Assembly: GCA_021397835.1 (NCBI GenBank)
Contig: JAJFZO010000344.1
Location: 8,432,001-8,496,000, forward strand
Source of the DNA: Moringa oleifera
Lineage: Eukaryota; Streptophyta; Magnoliopsida; Brassicales; Moringaceae
Direction of reading: 5' to 3'
Length of the DNA stretch: 64,000 nt
Shown here piece by piece: positions 49,261 to 62,099 of the stretch. The notes below the pieces were generated by a model that had not been told where the DNA came from, did not search any database, and worked only from the letters and a program-made list of their open reading frames with translations. The position numbers were made by a program, and so were the translations under genes. Position 1 is the stretch's first letter. Every line of letters starts with the position of its first letter.

Positions 49261-52200
49261 GCCGAATTGTGTGAGTGAAGGCGGTTTTTGGAAAAGGATG
49301 TTTTTATGTTCTCTGGTTTCGGGCATGATCACGCGCGGTGAGGTCTATAGTAGTTCCAGCATTTATTGGACATGAAACTTAAGGTTGACTTATTTCAACT
49401 AGTATTAAGTGGTCCGTGAATGACGCTAATCGCTCACTTTTGTACACAGGAACATGTCTGATCGCGACGGTGTTCATCTCCCGTTTATGGGAACCGTGTT
49501 CCGCACGACTGAGAAGAAACACCCACGGACGCCAAATGACTAAGCTGCCCTCAATACATTATTTTTTGTTGCTTGTAATTATTACGCTTGTTATTTGTTG
49601 TAAACTTGAAATGTCAATTCTCTCCTTCTCCCTTCAAAACATTTCCTCTAAATACATGAGAATGGAATAACTTCTATGTTATCATTTGATACACACTAAA
49701 ATGTGTGTTGGAGTGTACCATTATGTTTATTAAATAAGAAAAATATGTCTAAAAAATTAATATAAGAATAAAATTTTTATTTTTAATAAAAAATAAAAAT
49801 TGTATATAAAAAAGGACTACATGTTTTTCTCTTGTAATTTCCTATTCTATAATCTTTACCATAATGCATGAAATTTTAAGATAATTAACTTAGATATGTT
49901 AAAGAGGTTCTTTTAGTAATTTTGTATTTAATGATCATAATTAACAAAAATCAAATTTCATGAAATTTTACGTGATGATCATAATCGATAAGCTTCATGA
50001 ATAACAAAAAAAAAAGAGACAAAAAATAGAAAGAATTATATATTACTTATATTTAGAGGATGTTTATAATTACAATAATTAGGTAAAGATTTTTATATAT
50101 ACAAACACTAAATATTTAATACAATATCGTAATCTCTATTATTTTCTTCATAATAATAATAATATTTTATATATAATATGTAAGTAAGATCCATATTATT
50201 TTATTTCATAACAGAAATATCCTAAGTATACTATTTAGGGGTCATTTATATTATTTTATTTCATAAAATAATTTTAATTTTACTTAAATTTCACTCTAAT
50301 TATCTTTTAAAGTATTTCAAAATAATCATGTCTCCAATATGTGAATTAATGATAAATATAATAAGCTTAAACAACAAGTTTTATAAGTGATATTATATAT
50401 AATTTATATAAATAATGTGTAACTATCATTATCATATATTTGAAAAATACAATATGCTTATTTAAATAAACCTTTTCATAATTTATCAAAACATAATAAA
50501 CTTCATAATACTGTAGTTTTCTCTTAAAATTAAAAATATTGCACATATTTTTTTAATTATTGTACACAATTTACAAAGAGGTGCCTTATAATTTCACAAT
50601 CCACTAAAAAACCCAACATGGCACTAAAAATAAATATAACATTTCTGATGTGGGCATAATTGGAAATCACACAACCAAATTCAAAGAAATTAAATAAACA
50701 ACACAATGGCACTGATAATTTTTAAAGGGTATTATCGGAAGAGAAAAATTATATTTTACTATATTTTTGTAATTTAATTGGGTACTATTCACTCTTATTC
50801 GGCATTGAAAATTAAACATAAGCTACTTTTTTAAAAAATGGATTTTTTTACATAAATGTAAATTTTGACCAAGGTCAATGTGCGGCCATAGAGAACGGCG
50901 AGATTTGTAACCACAGGGGGAAGATACCGGGCTCACAGAGGTAGACCAGAATATAAAGCAAATCTTTACTTTATAAGCATTGCCTACTACCTTCTTAGCA
51001 AACTCAAGTCTTCCATTGCCACGTGTTGCACCTCTACTGGTTGATCTGATATTATTCCTTCCACGGGAGTAGTGACTTGTATATTGGGCTTGATGTTTGC
51101 AAAAATTACAAAATTGGGACTCCGTGTAATTCGATTTTCATTTATGGTTAAATATCCATCTACTATGGTAAATTTATTTGGTAAAATGTGATAGATAAGA
51201 GATAACCTTTCAATTGAGGTAAATAAATATTCAAATTAGGGACATGGGGAGGGTAAATCTGTTTCCCCTTGGTATAAGCAAATAGGGAAGGTACGATCTA
51301 AGATATGATTGTGGCCTGCTAGGCCTTTACTGTGTGATAGGGTGGAATGCTGGTTTTAGACACAGAAGAAATGGATGCCATATGGGTATATACACACAAT
51401 AGATTTCAGATCTTTTTTTTCTTTAATCTTCACCGTATAATTGTAATTATGAATTTTCTTTTTTAAAAAATATTTTTTCTATTTTATTAAATATAAAACT
51501 TGTATGTGAAACCATATTTAATAATACTTGATTATGTAACGTCATAAAGACATTTTATTGTGGACTATAAATTTTGATTCACAAAATTTATATTGACTCA
51601 AATATATTCAACATAAGTTTTTCTTTCTTTTTTTTTTTTGAATGAATTGATTTATTTGACATGAATTAAATTTTTAATAAATTTATCTTATTAGGATAAT
51701 GGATTAAATTTGGTAAAATGTAAACAGGATAAAAGGAAATGAGGATGAAGATATCTTTCATTTATATTATTGTTCATTAAATTTATATTTATTTTTAATT
51801 TTCTTGTTTATTAAAAAATAGGAACAAAAATGAGATAAAAAATTAAATTTTGAACCATGTACTTGATATTATAACTATATCCTTGATTAAATAACGGAAA
51901 AAGTTTATCTTTTTGTCTCAGTATTTCAATTAAATAATTAACAAATATTTATTGTCTCCACTGCTGGCATCTAACTGAATGAAGATTTTATCACCTTGCT
52001 CTTACATACAAGGTTAAATAATTGATATAATTTTTTTTATTATTTTTTAATATTCTTTGAAAAGAAAAGATTAACCATATTCAATCTTGAACCTCATTAT
52101 TATTATTTTTATCTCAGTTTCACTAGCAATGATTCTTTTTAAATACTCTGACCAACATATATTTTTTGACATGCCTAACCTGGAGCTTCATTGGTTTGAA

Positions 52201-52429
52201 AGGAATCGATCTATCCCTAAAATGGAGGAATGACACTAATTTATTTAGTGGTTTGTCTTGATAGTTTCAAAAAAATCAAATTAAAATTTTTAAAATATAT
52301 ATTATGATTCCTTATTATGTTTAATATAAATACAACCTAACAATTCTACTGTACAATTTCAATGTATATTAATTTTCAATTTAATTGATATTTTTCTTAA
52401 CTTATTTTATTTATAATAAGGATTTTTTT
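49261..52429. repeat. ORTH upstream/intergenic region (unit 1), no gene
   Basis: AT-rich DNA that matches 42,060-44,200 and, to its right end, 55,900-58,780 (for example CCAACATATATTTTTTGACAT at about 52,150 against 57,340). It is the spacer between ORTH and gene X in the first unit of the tandem duplication. Confidence 0.65.
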
Positions 52430-54390
52430 TTTTTTTAGGTCCACATTCGTCCAGCATCACTGGTCAACCTATTCTAGTCATAGATTGGACTGGCTGATCC
52501 CAATAGGAACGTAGGATAAGAACTTGGAAGCAGAGTTTAAGCCTATTGTCGGCCCTGAGATTACAGAACATCTGTTTCTTTCTCTACCAAATTGATGCAG
52601 TGCCTAATTTGCTATCCTATTTATGTTAATGAATCTCGTATCTTTGGCAATTGCCAAACACATACAGCGCAAGCACACTACAACAAAATGAAGCCTGGTA
52701 AGTAGCATATGTGGAAAACATTAGCAAATCCTACAACCTCGTGGGCTCAGAATTTGATGGGCTTGTCCGACACAGCAAGCTGACTAGCTGCTGAAAGTGA
52801 TGAGCCTAATGGAAACCAAGTACTGACGAATGGGCTCACTGGCTGTGGGCTAAACTGTGGTTGGTTGACTCCCAGGAAGTAGCCTGCGAGGGGCTGGCTT
52901 TCTCCGTGTCCGTGTAAAATATTGAAATTCGTGAGGTCCGATGGGGCTCCCAGGCAGCTGATGCTTTCTTCTCTTTTTCAATGGTTCCCATAGTAGATTG
53001 TCCTCTTGCGCATGATCTTTCTCCAAGCTTAGGGACTTCACAGAGCAGCCACAGAAGAATCAGACCTTATTATGTGTTTGAAAAATGGTTCTTAGGCAGC
53101 TAAGCATTTTCTCCATCTGACTACAACAGGATATACTATGGCAATGTCATGGATAAGAGTCTTTATCATGTGTTTGAAAAATGGAAAACTCAACTTGGAT
53201 TATGCAAAAAGATTATGATAGGAACTTTTCTCTAGAAGAGCAATTTTCATTATATAATCGTCGTGTGCCTGGATGCCCAAAGAAGACAAACCTGAATGCC
53301 TGTAAGAAATTAGAGTTCTGATTACAATTAATGATAAAATCTAGAAACCATCCACTTTTAAAATCCTATGGTTAATTTAAGAGAAATTGTAACAGTTGAA
53401 TAAGATACCCTGAGCATAGAAAAGAACTTAGGTAGTTCCTTTTTCTTTATATATTAACTAGAAAAATGTGCGTACGAGCCAATGTCAACACTTCAAATTT
53501 TCCTTTCATTCATCTCCACCTCTTGTTTTTCTTAGGAAGCAAGAGTATTATACTGATTCTGTAATAGAATGAATCAACAACCAAGCAATCAGACCTCCCT
53601 TAGTACTAAATTAGATGACTTAAATCAAGCCATCGTGATAAAGTTAGAACAAGATAACCCTTGATTGTTTACTAGTATAAAATTGCTTGGTTGGGGGGTT
53701 ATGACATGCTGGTTTTCTTTGCTAGACAACCTGCATACCTACATAGCTGTTCCTAACAGCACATGATCAATGAAATCAATAATTTATGCATCCAATCAAT
53801 GATTAGATGAATAGCTTGGAGGACTTATCAAACACAAGATGTTGAACAGAATCTAAATGTCTTTAAGGACATAAGTTCTGTTCAAGACCAGGTTCAGAAG
53901 GTCCTTTCATGGATTCTGGGAGGAATCCAAGTCATCTCTTCCTCTTCATCCTCCTCAGACTTCCTTCTGTCTCCTTCAACTTGATCGTGCCTCCATCTTC
54001 CCCTCTTCTGCTACTCTGACTCCATTCCTAGCTTCTTCTAACTCAAGTCTTCTATCTCTATTGCTTCCTCCATCTTCTCTAAAATGGCCATCAGGCATGC
54101 ACAACAACCAATTTTCATATCAGCTTTCAAGCTATTGACATAGTCCACCACTAGATCACACATATGCCCTGCCATTAGGTCCTCTATACCACCCTTGACT
54201 GGACCTAGGGCCCACGTCCATTTTACTGTGGCCCTTTCTAAGGAGCTTCAGTGTAATGAGAGAGGTGCCATTGTTTTGGCTGTGAAGTGCAGATATACAA
54301 TAAATGGCTCTCTGAAAGAATTTGTAGAGGGAGGCTCCATGATTGGCTAGGTTATGGAGGTTCATTCTGGTGAGAATTAATTTCGGTTTC
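52430..54390 (-). pseudogene. Gene X pseudogene fragment (unit 1)
   Basis: It duplicates the 3' part of the gene at 59,069-62,095. The last-exon copy (53,041-52,850) reads SLSLEKDHAQEDN and WEPLKKRRKHQLPGSP, then loses frame after QYFTRT. The exon-4 copy (about 54,390-53,900) has several frameshifts and in-frame deletions. Exons 1-3 and the start of exon 4 are missing because the copy is cut at about 54,390, the tandem-duplication junction. Confidence 0.85.
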
Positions 54391-54394
54391 TAAA

Positions 54395-54995
54395 TACAAT
54401 TATAAGGGCACAACTTGTCATGTGCAACTTGAGAAAACAATGAGCCTTTTAGTCGCAGGAGTTCAACACTCTTTTGAATCCACCACGTTTTATACACAAA
54501 CTCTCAAGCAAAAAACTCAAGTTTGACTCATTTATGGGATGAGAGCCCAAAAGTTATTGCTACAATATCAATGATACGATTACAATGAGTAGCATTCCCA
54601 GAAAATGGGAAGGGACAAGGATGAGTTTCACCAGTTATGCATCGGACCCTCAGCTTTCTTTTGATAAACTTCTTCTAAGCATTCTTTAGCTTTATGAACC
54701 TTTGACTGCAGGTAAAAGCTCCCATTCCTAGCATTCTGTTCAAACAAGTTCTCGTATTTCTGCAAAGAAATATCATTGATGTACTTCTAAGTAACTTTTC
54801 AGGAAGAGACCAAGAATCTGCTGGCTTCTGGGTCAACCATAACTTTGCTTGCTCTCCTGATATTCTGTACTATTTCTTGAGCAACACCAGATTTTGAGGC
54901 ATCTGCAGTCAGTTAAAACTTAGTAAATGGTTGACAGCAAAGAGAACACATCTGGACTAGTAATGATCAACAAGAAGTAATGGCAACCACAGATC
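54395..54995 (-). pseudogene. PAM16 pseudogene fragment (unit 2)
   Basis: It matches 37,287-37,960, starting in the PAM16 3' flank (AATTATAAGGGCACAACTTG). The last exon is nearly intact (NLFEQNARNGSFYLQSKVHK), but its C-terminus is altered to EGPMHNW and the normal stop is lost. The next exon upstream has lost the GVSEQASWEEILQ end together with part of the intron. Exons encoding the N-terminus are absent: the sequence passes at about 55,000 into ORTH intron 1 sequence. Confidence 0.88.
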
Positions 54996-55001
54996 CTGAT
55001 A

Positions 55002-55880
55002 CAAAACAAAGGAGTAATCAACAAAAAGAATCAGAAGCCATGAGATCATTGCCCCATAACTTCTATACTGGTCTATTATTCACAAAATACAGTATCATAG
55101 ATGTCTTATCCCTCTGATGGTGAAAATCAATGCCCAAAAACCAAAATGGTGAAACTCTTTGAAAAATCAAAGAGCGTGACCTGACCAATATTAATATCAG
55201 TGATTGTACAAGGAAAACATATCTTGCATCCTTCAATGTTGAGACACAAACAAGAGTTTAAAGAGCAAACTAACAGAATAAACGAATGTAAGATATGTAG
55301 TTTACACGCAAAATGAAAGCAATGCAAGAAAAAAAAAAAGAAAATTCCAAAACCCCATGAATGAAACAAGCAAACAAACCAATGAAACTTCATTGCAATC
55401 ATATATCAGAATAAGAACAACAGCGTATCCACACAATCAGAAAATTAAAAACCGAAAAAAAAAAAAGGAGAGAAAAAGCTCACCGTGACAAGACTCTTTA
55501 ATGTTTGAAAACAAAGCCCCGGTAGAAGCTTGCCACCATGTCATCATCGTAAGTATCTGCGCCATCGTCCTTCGCCATCATAAGCTTTCCCTCGTTATCC
55601 GCTTAGCTGGAGCCGTCCTTCCGCTTACTATCTCCTTGCGTCCCCGAGACTTCTCCTCCGTGGCGAAGTGTCAGCCTCGATCGCTCGGATTGCGGCTCCA
55701 GCTATTCGAACGATCGAGGCGGAGACTTCGCTGACGGAGGAGGAGAAGTCTAGGAGACGCCAGGAGGTAGTAAGTGGAAGGGCGGCTCCCACTAAAGCGA
55801 ATAACGAGGGAAAGCAGTTGATGGCTGAGCACGACGACGCCGACACTGACGATGAGGATGACCTGTTTTCAATGTAAAAT
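55002..55880 (-). pseudogene. ORTHRUS/VIM-like pseudogene fragment C (unit 2)
   Basis: 55,002-55,490 matches intron 1 of the intact gene (about 48,090-48,590). 55,490-55,690 is the 3' half of exon 1 on the minus strand, with a premature stop (TAA where CCATTAGGC is expected) and frameshifts. 55,705-55,874 is the same exon part on the plus strand (IEAETSLTEEEKSRRRQEVV), so the exon is inverted and duplicated. ORTH promoter-like sequence follows from about 55,890. Confidence 0.85.
55502..55874. repeat. Palindrome built from ORTH exon 1
   Basis: Arms of about 170-190 bp (55,502-55,691 and 55,705-55,874) pair as an imperfect inverted repeat with a loop of about 13 bases (55,692-55,704). Both arms derive from the exon-1 segment coding for AIRAIE...SRRRQE...NNEGKQ...MAE in the ORTH-like protein. 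An RNA across it would fold into a long hairpin. Confidence 0.85.
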
Positions 55881-58800
55881 GAGTATGGGTATTTATAGTG
55901 CGAAAGAGCTGAATTGTGTGAGTAACAGCGGTTTTTTAATATTTTTTAATTTAATTGGATATTATTCAACTCTGAAAATCAAATAAGTCACTCTAAAATT
56001 TTGGATTTTTTTCCATAAATATAATATTGACCAAGGAAGCTCAATGTGTGGCCAGAGAGGGCCGTGAGATTATTTACCAAAATGGGAAGATATTTTTCTC
56101 ACAAAGGTAGACCAGAATATAAAGTAAATTAAGTTTTACTTTATAAGCATTCCTTCTCTTGGACCGTGGTTCTATTGCCACGTGGTATGTTTCCATTGAT
56201 TGATTTGATGTCATTTCTTCCACAGGCGTACTCACTTGCTTATTGGGCTTGATGTTTGAAAATATTACAAATTTGGGATTCATGTAATTTAATTTCATTT
56301 ATGGTTAAATATCCATTCTACTGTGGTAAATTCATTTGGTGAATCCGATAGACGAGATGTAACCTTTCAATTGAGGTAAATAAATGTTCCAATTAGGGGC
56401 ATGGGTAGGGTAAATTTGTTTCCTTTAGGGATGAGCCAGTAGGCAAGATACGATCTGAGGTTTGACTGTGGCCTGCTTGGCCTGTACAGTGGAAGGGTGA
56501 AATATTGATTTCAGACACAAAAGGAATGGATATTGTATGCCTGCATATACAGAACAAATCTTAGATTTTTTTTAAAAAAAAACTTCATGACATAATTGTA
56601 CTATGAATTTATTTTTTTAAAAAATAAAATAATATTTTATTATATATAAAATTTATATGTTAATTATTATGTAATAATATTTGACTGTATCATATCATAA
56701 ACATAAAAATTTTATGATGGATTATAAGCTTGTGACTCGTAAAACTTATATTTGACTCAAATATTATATAACAAGTTCATAGTTTCAAAACAAGTTTTCG
56801 AGTATTTTTCAATAAATATGATTTATTGAATATGAATTAGATTTTAAATTAAATTATTTTTTAATATGATAAATTAAATTTAAGTAAATATGTGAATAGA
56901 ATAAAACAAAATAAGATGAATATATCTTTTATTTTTTTCATCGTTCATTAAATTATTTTATTTTTATTTATCTTTTTATTGAATAAAAATAAGGATGGGA
57001 GTGGTTGAATTTTTTATTTTCAAACTATATGCTTGATTTAAGAACTATATCCTTGATTAAATAATAACCAAGCAAAGGGTTTATCTCTTTGTGTCAAAAA
57101 ATTAATTTAATAAATAAGAATTATTTATTATCATCAACCCACATATTTCATTAAATAAAAAAATTACAATCTTTGTACTTTATATAGGAATAAATAATTA
57201 AATATATATATAATTTTTAATTGTTGTTCTGTCTTCATCTGGTCCTAATTATAAATAAAACTATACTCAATCCTATATGTAATTAAATGTGTTTATCTCT
57301 ATTTCATTAGCAATAAGTCTTTGCAAGGGCTCCAGCCAACATATATTTTTGACATACCTAATCTGGAGTTTTGTTGGTTTGAAAGGAAATGGCCTGTCAT
57401 TGAAATGGAGAAATGAAGCTAATTTACTTAGTTGGTTCTTTTTTTATATTAATTTTAGAAAATGACTTTTTAAGAAAAAAATTAGAAGTTACATTCACTC
57501 AATTTGATGATTTTATTTAAAATTTTCAAAAATTTAATTATTTAATTTTATTTTTAAAAATTAAAAACCAACTGAATATCAATAAAAATAGATTGGTAAC
57601 TAAACAAATCAAAATTTTTGTTAAAAAATTAAATTAAATAATATTAAATTCACATAATTTCTTTTTTTACATTCCCCGGTTAAAGTTAGTATACATGTTA
57701 TCAAGCTAAACTTTTAGAATAAATTAATTTCACAAAATTAAATATCATATCATATAATAAATTGTTAACTAACATAAATTATATAATAAATTTTAAAATA
57801 AATGTAATGTTTTTCATATGATAATTTTTTTATCTTTTTTAATTATTATTTTCATTATAAAAAAATTTAGAGTGAAGGTCTCATAAAACCCTAATATTTA
57901 TCTCATGTTACCAATCAAACATTCATTTTTTAAAAGCAACAAATCAAATTTTAATCATCAATTTGATTTAAATTAAATTTTATTAAAAAATTTAAAATCA
58001 AAGATATTCAAATTAAAGATCTTTACATAATGGATTTTAATTTGAAACTTTTTACAGATGTAAAGATATATTCAATTTATTATTACAAAAAGTTTCATAA
58101 GTTTTTGAGTATTAAATATACATATTGTTTTAAATTTATAATATCAAAATTTTTTTAAAATAGTATAATTACTCAAAAAATTATAAAACTTTTTATGACG
58201 GTAGCTTGATTTTTTTTTCACATATATGAAAAATTTTAAGTTAGAATTCGTTTTATAAGATATTTAATTTGAATGCCCTAATTTTTAATTTTTTTAAAAA
58301 AATTTAATTTAAACCAAATTGATAGATCAAGTTTCAATTTATAAAAATTTAGTTGATAACATAGAATAAATATCAAAATTTTATGAGATAGTTATCAAAA
58401 ATTTATATTTACATGAAAATAAAAAAAAATCAAATTAATTTAATAATAATAAATAAAATATAATAAACAATTCAAATAAAAAATCAAAATTTCAATCCAT
58501 TGGATTGAATTTTTTTGGCCAAAAATGGATGATCAAACCGATTGAATCAATTATATAACAAATTATTATCAAATTTTGAAAAAGGAACCAATTAGTTAAT
58601 TTGACTAAAATCAATTAATGCTTAACCCAACCAAAAAAAAACAGTGATTTCTTATTATGTTTGACATAAAAACATTTTTAACGTTTATTCTTCAAAATTT
58701 AATGTATATTAAATGTTCATTTAACTAATAATTTTCTCAATTATTTTGTTTAAATTAGAAAAAAAAACGATTTTCAACTAGCATCACTAGTTTTCTTTCT
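55881..58800. repeat. ORTH-X intergenic region (unit 2), no gene
   Basis: It matches 49,240-49,285 and then 50,770-52,690 in unit 1, with an intervening deletion. The right part (57,450-58,650) is very AT-rich and mostly unique. No supported reading frame. Confidence 0.6.
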
Positions 58801-59068
58801 AATACAAAGCCAAGCAGAGTTAAATCTATTGATGACCTGAAATTACGAAACATTTGCATGTTTCTATGAAACTGATGCAGTGCCTAATTTGTTATTCTAT
58901 TTATGTTACTAAATCTCGCATCGCTGACAATTTCCAAACACATAGAGCGCAAGCACAGTACAACGGAATAAAGTCTGATAAGCTGCATACTCAAAACTGC
59001 AGTCCTTGCAAAGTTCTATTTACTTAATTATGTGGAAAAATAATAGCAAATCCTACAACCTCGTGGGC

Positions 59069-62000
59069 TCAGAATTCAATGGGCTTGTCTGAAACGGTAT
59101 GATGATTAGCTGCTGAAGGAGAAAAGCCCAAGGGAATCCAAGTACTAAAGTATGGGCTTAGTGGCTGTGGGCTAAGCAGCGGTTGATTCTTAGGAAGTAC
59201 GCTGCGAGAAGCGGGCCTTCCCCGTCTGCATTTATTCTGCTTCTTGCTGCGTGTAAAATATTGAAGTTCGTGAGGGCCAACGGGGCTCTCAGGCAACTGA
59301 TGCTTTCTTCTCTTTTTCAATGGTTCCCACTGTAGATTGTCCTCATGCGCATGATCTTTCTCCAAGTTTAGGGACTTCACAGGGCAGCCACAGAAGAATC
59401 AGATCTTTATTTAATTGACCATTCAGCTTGATTCTCAACAAAGTATTTATTAGAAACCCATCAAAGGCAATCACAGTATAGTCGCTCACATGAATTGCTA
59501 CTATTCAGGAACTCACCAACAACTGATTCTGACGCACCTAAGAACTTTCTCCATCAGACTATAACAGAATATTATGGCAACTCCATCCATAAGAATCATC
59601 AATGTGCTTGAAACATGGAAATTTCAACTTTGGATTCCAGAAAAAGATTATGAAAAAACTTTTGCAGCACATTTTCATTATATAATTGTAGTGCATTTGA
59701 GTGCATAAAGAAGACAAGACTGCAGTGCCTGCAGGAAGAATTCTGACTACAACTAATGATAAAAACTGGAAGCCATCCACTTTTGAATACCTTATGGTTA
59801 GCTTAATAGCAATTTAATATTTGACTTAAAATTGTTGACCTAATGGTGATAGAAAAGAATTTAGGTAGTTCCTTTTTCTTTATATATTAACTGGGAAAAT
59901 GTGCATGCTAAGGCAATGTTAGCACTTCAATTTTTCCTTTTCATTTTATATCCAACTCTGTTTTTCTTAGGGAGCAAGAGTATGTACTAATTCTGCAATA
60001 CAGAAGAGTCAACAACCAACCAACCACACATAATCAATTCATCATGATAAACTTTCAACAAGGCAATCCTTGAATTATTTATTTGCGTGAAAATGCTTGG
60101 GGAGGCAGGTTTTATGACATGCTGGTGTTCTTTGCTAGGTGTGGCAACCTGCACAGCTATATACAGCTGTTCCGAATTGCAGCATGAGTAACAAGATTAA
60201 TAATTTATGCATGCAATCAAAGATTAGATGAATAGCTTGCTGAACCGATCAAACATGAAATGTTGAACAGAATCTAAAAGTGTTTAGGGAAATACCTTCT
60301 GTACAAGACCAGGTTCAGAAGGCCCTTTGATGGATTCTGGGAGGAACCCAAGCCATGTCTTCATCCTTCTTAGACTTTCTTCTGTCTCCTTCAACTTGAT
60401 CAGTGCCTCCATCTTCCCCTCTTCTGCTACTCTGACTCTCTTCCTAGCTTCTTCTAACTGCAGTCTTCTATCTCCCATTGCTTTCTCCATCTTCTCTACA
60501 ATGGCCATCAAGCATGCACAACTACCAATTTTCATATCAGCTTTCCAGCTATTGACATAGTCCACCATTGGACCACACATATGCCCTGCTAAAGCCTGGA
60601 TTAGATCCTCTATACCACCCTCGACTGAACCTAGGACCATGTTCATGTTACTGAATACAGTTCGAAGGAGCTTCAGTGTGATGAGAGAGGTGTCATTGTT
60701 TTGGCTGTGGAGTGCAGATATATAATAAATGCCTCTCTGGAAGAATTTCTGGAGAGAGACACGATGGTTGGCTAGGTTCTGGAGGATGTCATTGTGGCAA
60801 GAATTAACTTCGGTTTCAGTCTGCCAGAGAATTTGAACAAGCTGTGTTAATTGCATATGCTGCTTCTCCAAGAATTTTCTGCCCAGCATTGTGGCTTTGC
60901 CAGCAAAGTTTTCTCCCTGTAGAGTTGTAAAAAATGGGGTCACTTAACTCCGAAGAATGAAGCTACTACCTTCTAACGACTATACACCAGAAATCTTCCA
61001 TGCAACAGCGGGTGAATTGGGCAACTAAGGCATGTCCTTGTCGGTCATACAACAGCAGTGTTGAAGCTTTAATAGCAACAACAAAATGAAATGATATTAT
61101 TTAGGAATAGATGTCTGGCTAAGGCAACAATTGGTAAACCAAGTAGTCAGTTCACTATATGACCTAGCTTAACCTATAAAACTGACCACCTAATAGACAT
61201 GTCAATCTGAAGAAGCGCCAGAAGAGTGAAGAAAAAAAATGCTGCAATGGGGTTGCCTTACTGAGGGGATCAGATTAAATTAGAAATTAACTAGAGAATA
61301 ATTCAACGTTTTCCCCAAATAAAGCAGCCTAATACAAGAGAATAATTTTAGGTCTACTCCAAATGAAGCAGCCCAATACCATCAAATGCAACAAGACAAG
61401 AAACTCACATAAACTTGAGCTCAAAACACAGGAGCACAATAATAACCACTGAATAAGCATCATTCTGTGGACTTAAATATTTCTTCCAATCAAATTCTTC
61501 TTAATTAAGTTTTACCTCTATACTATGATTCTGATCGTTGTGGTTTTTATCCGCCGCCACTGTAGGTGAAATTACCGGTGATTCGGACATGTTCTTCTGT
61601 CCTCTCTACAGGAAAAATCAATCGTTTTCTAACATCAAATTTGTGTTGTAATCGTTGCTAATCATATATATGGTCATTAAACCAGAGAGATACTCAAAGC
61701 GAAGGGACTTAAAATTACGAGACAAGAATCACTATTGCTGGTAATGGTGGTGAATCTCCCCTCTTCAGCCATTTCCGTTGTTTTCAAACCAACCAGCTTC
61801 ATCAATGGAACCGCCAGAGAAGCGAACACCTCCTCTGCCTTGCAAAATTTAAGAAACACATCCAAAATTCGAACAACGAAGTAAATTTAGAAATGCGGGA
61901 GATCAGAGAGAGATCAGGAATCACTTGAAGCAAACCGATTTTGATCTGCGACTTAAGCTGTTGATAAACGATCTTCACTTGCTGGTGGCTAGAGGCGAGC

Positions 62001-62095
62001 ATGCGGAGCTTCACGCGAATCTCAGCCGCTAATTGAGACGCAGCAACCTGCGATCTCCGCTCATACTCCATTCCCGACGCCGGCGGGAAACTCAT
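59069..62095 (-). CDS. Unrecognised coiled-coil protein ('gene X')
   Basis: I do not recognise this family. A five-exon, all phase-0 model gives 435 residues: 62,095-61,925 (MSFPPASGMEYERRSQVAAS onward), 61,838-61,719 (AEEVFASLAVPLMKLVGLKT), 61,605-61,516 (RGQKNMSESPVISPTVAADK), 60,916-60,296 and 59,374-59,069. Exon 4 is helical and ends in a heptad-like, charged stretch at about residues 266-317 (EKMEKAMGDRRLQLEEARKR and following), a likely coiled coil. The C-terminus has a basic KKRRKH run (about 354-359), a possible nuclear signal, then a Pro/Ser-rich tail ending KPIEF. No signal peptide or membrane segment is seen. Splice sites at exon 2 (GCAAG) and exon 5 (TGAAG) are weaker than the rest. 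A partial duplicate at 52,430-54,390 supports the exon 4-5 structure. Confidence 0.75.
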
Positions 62096-62099
62096 GTCA

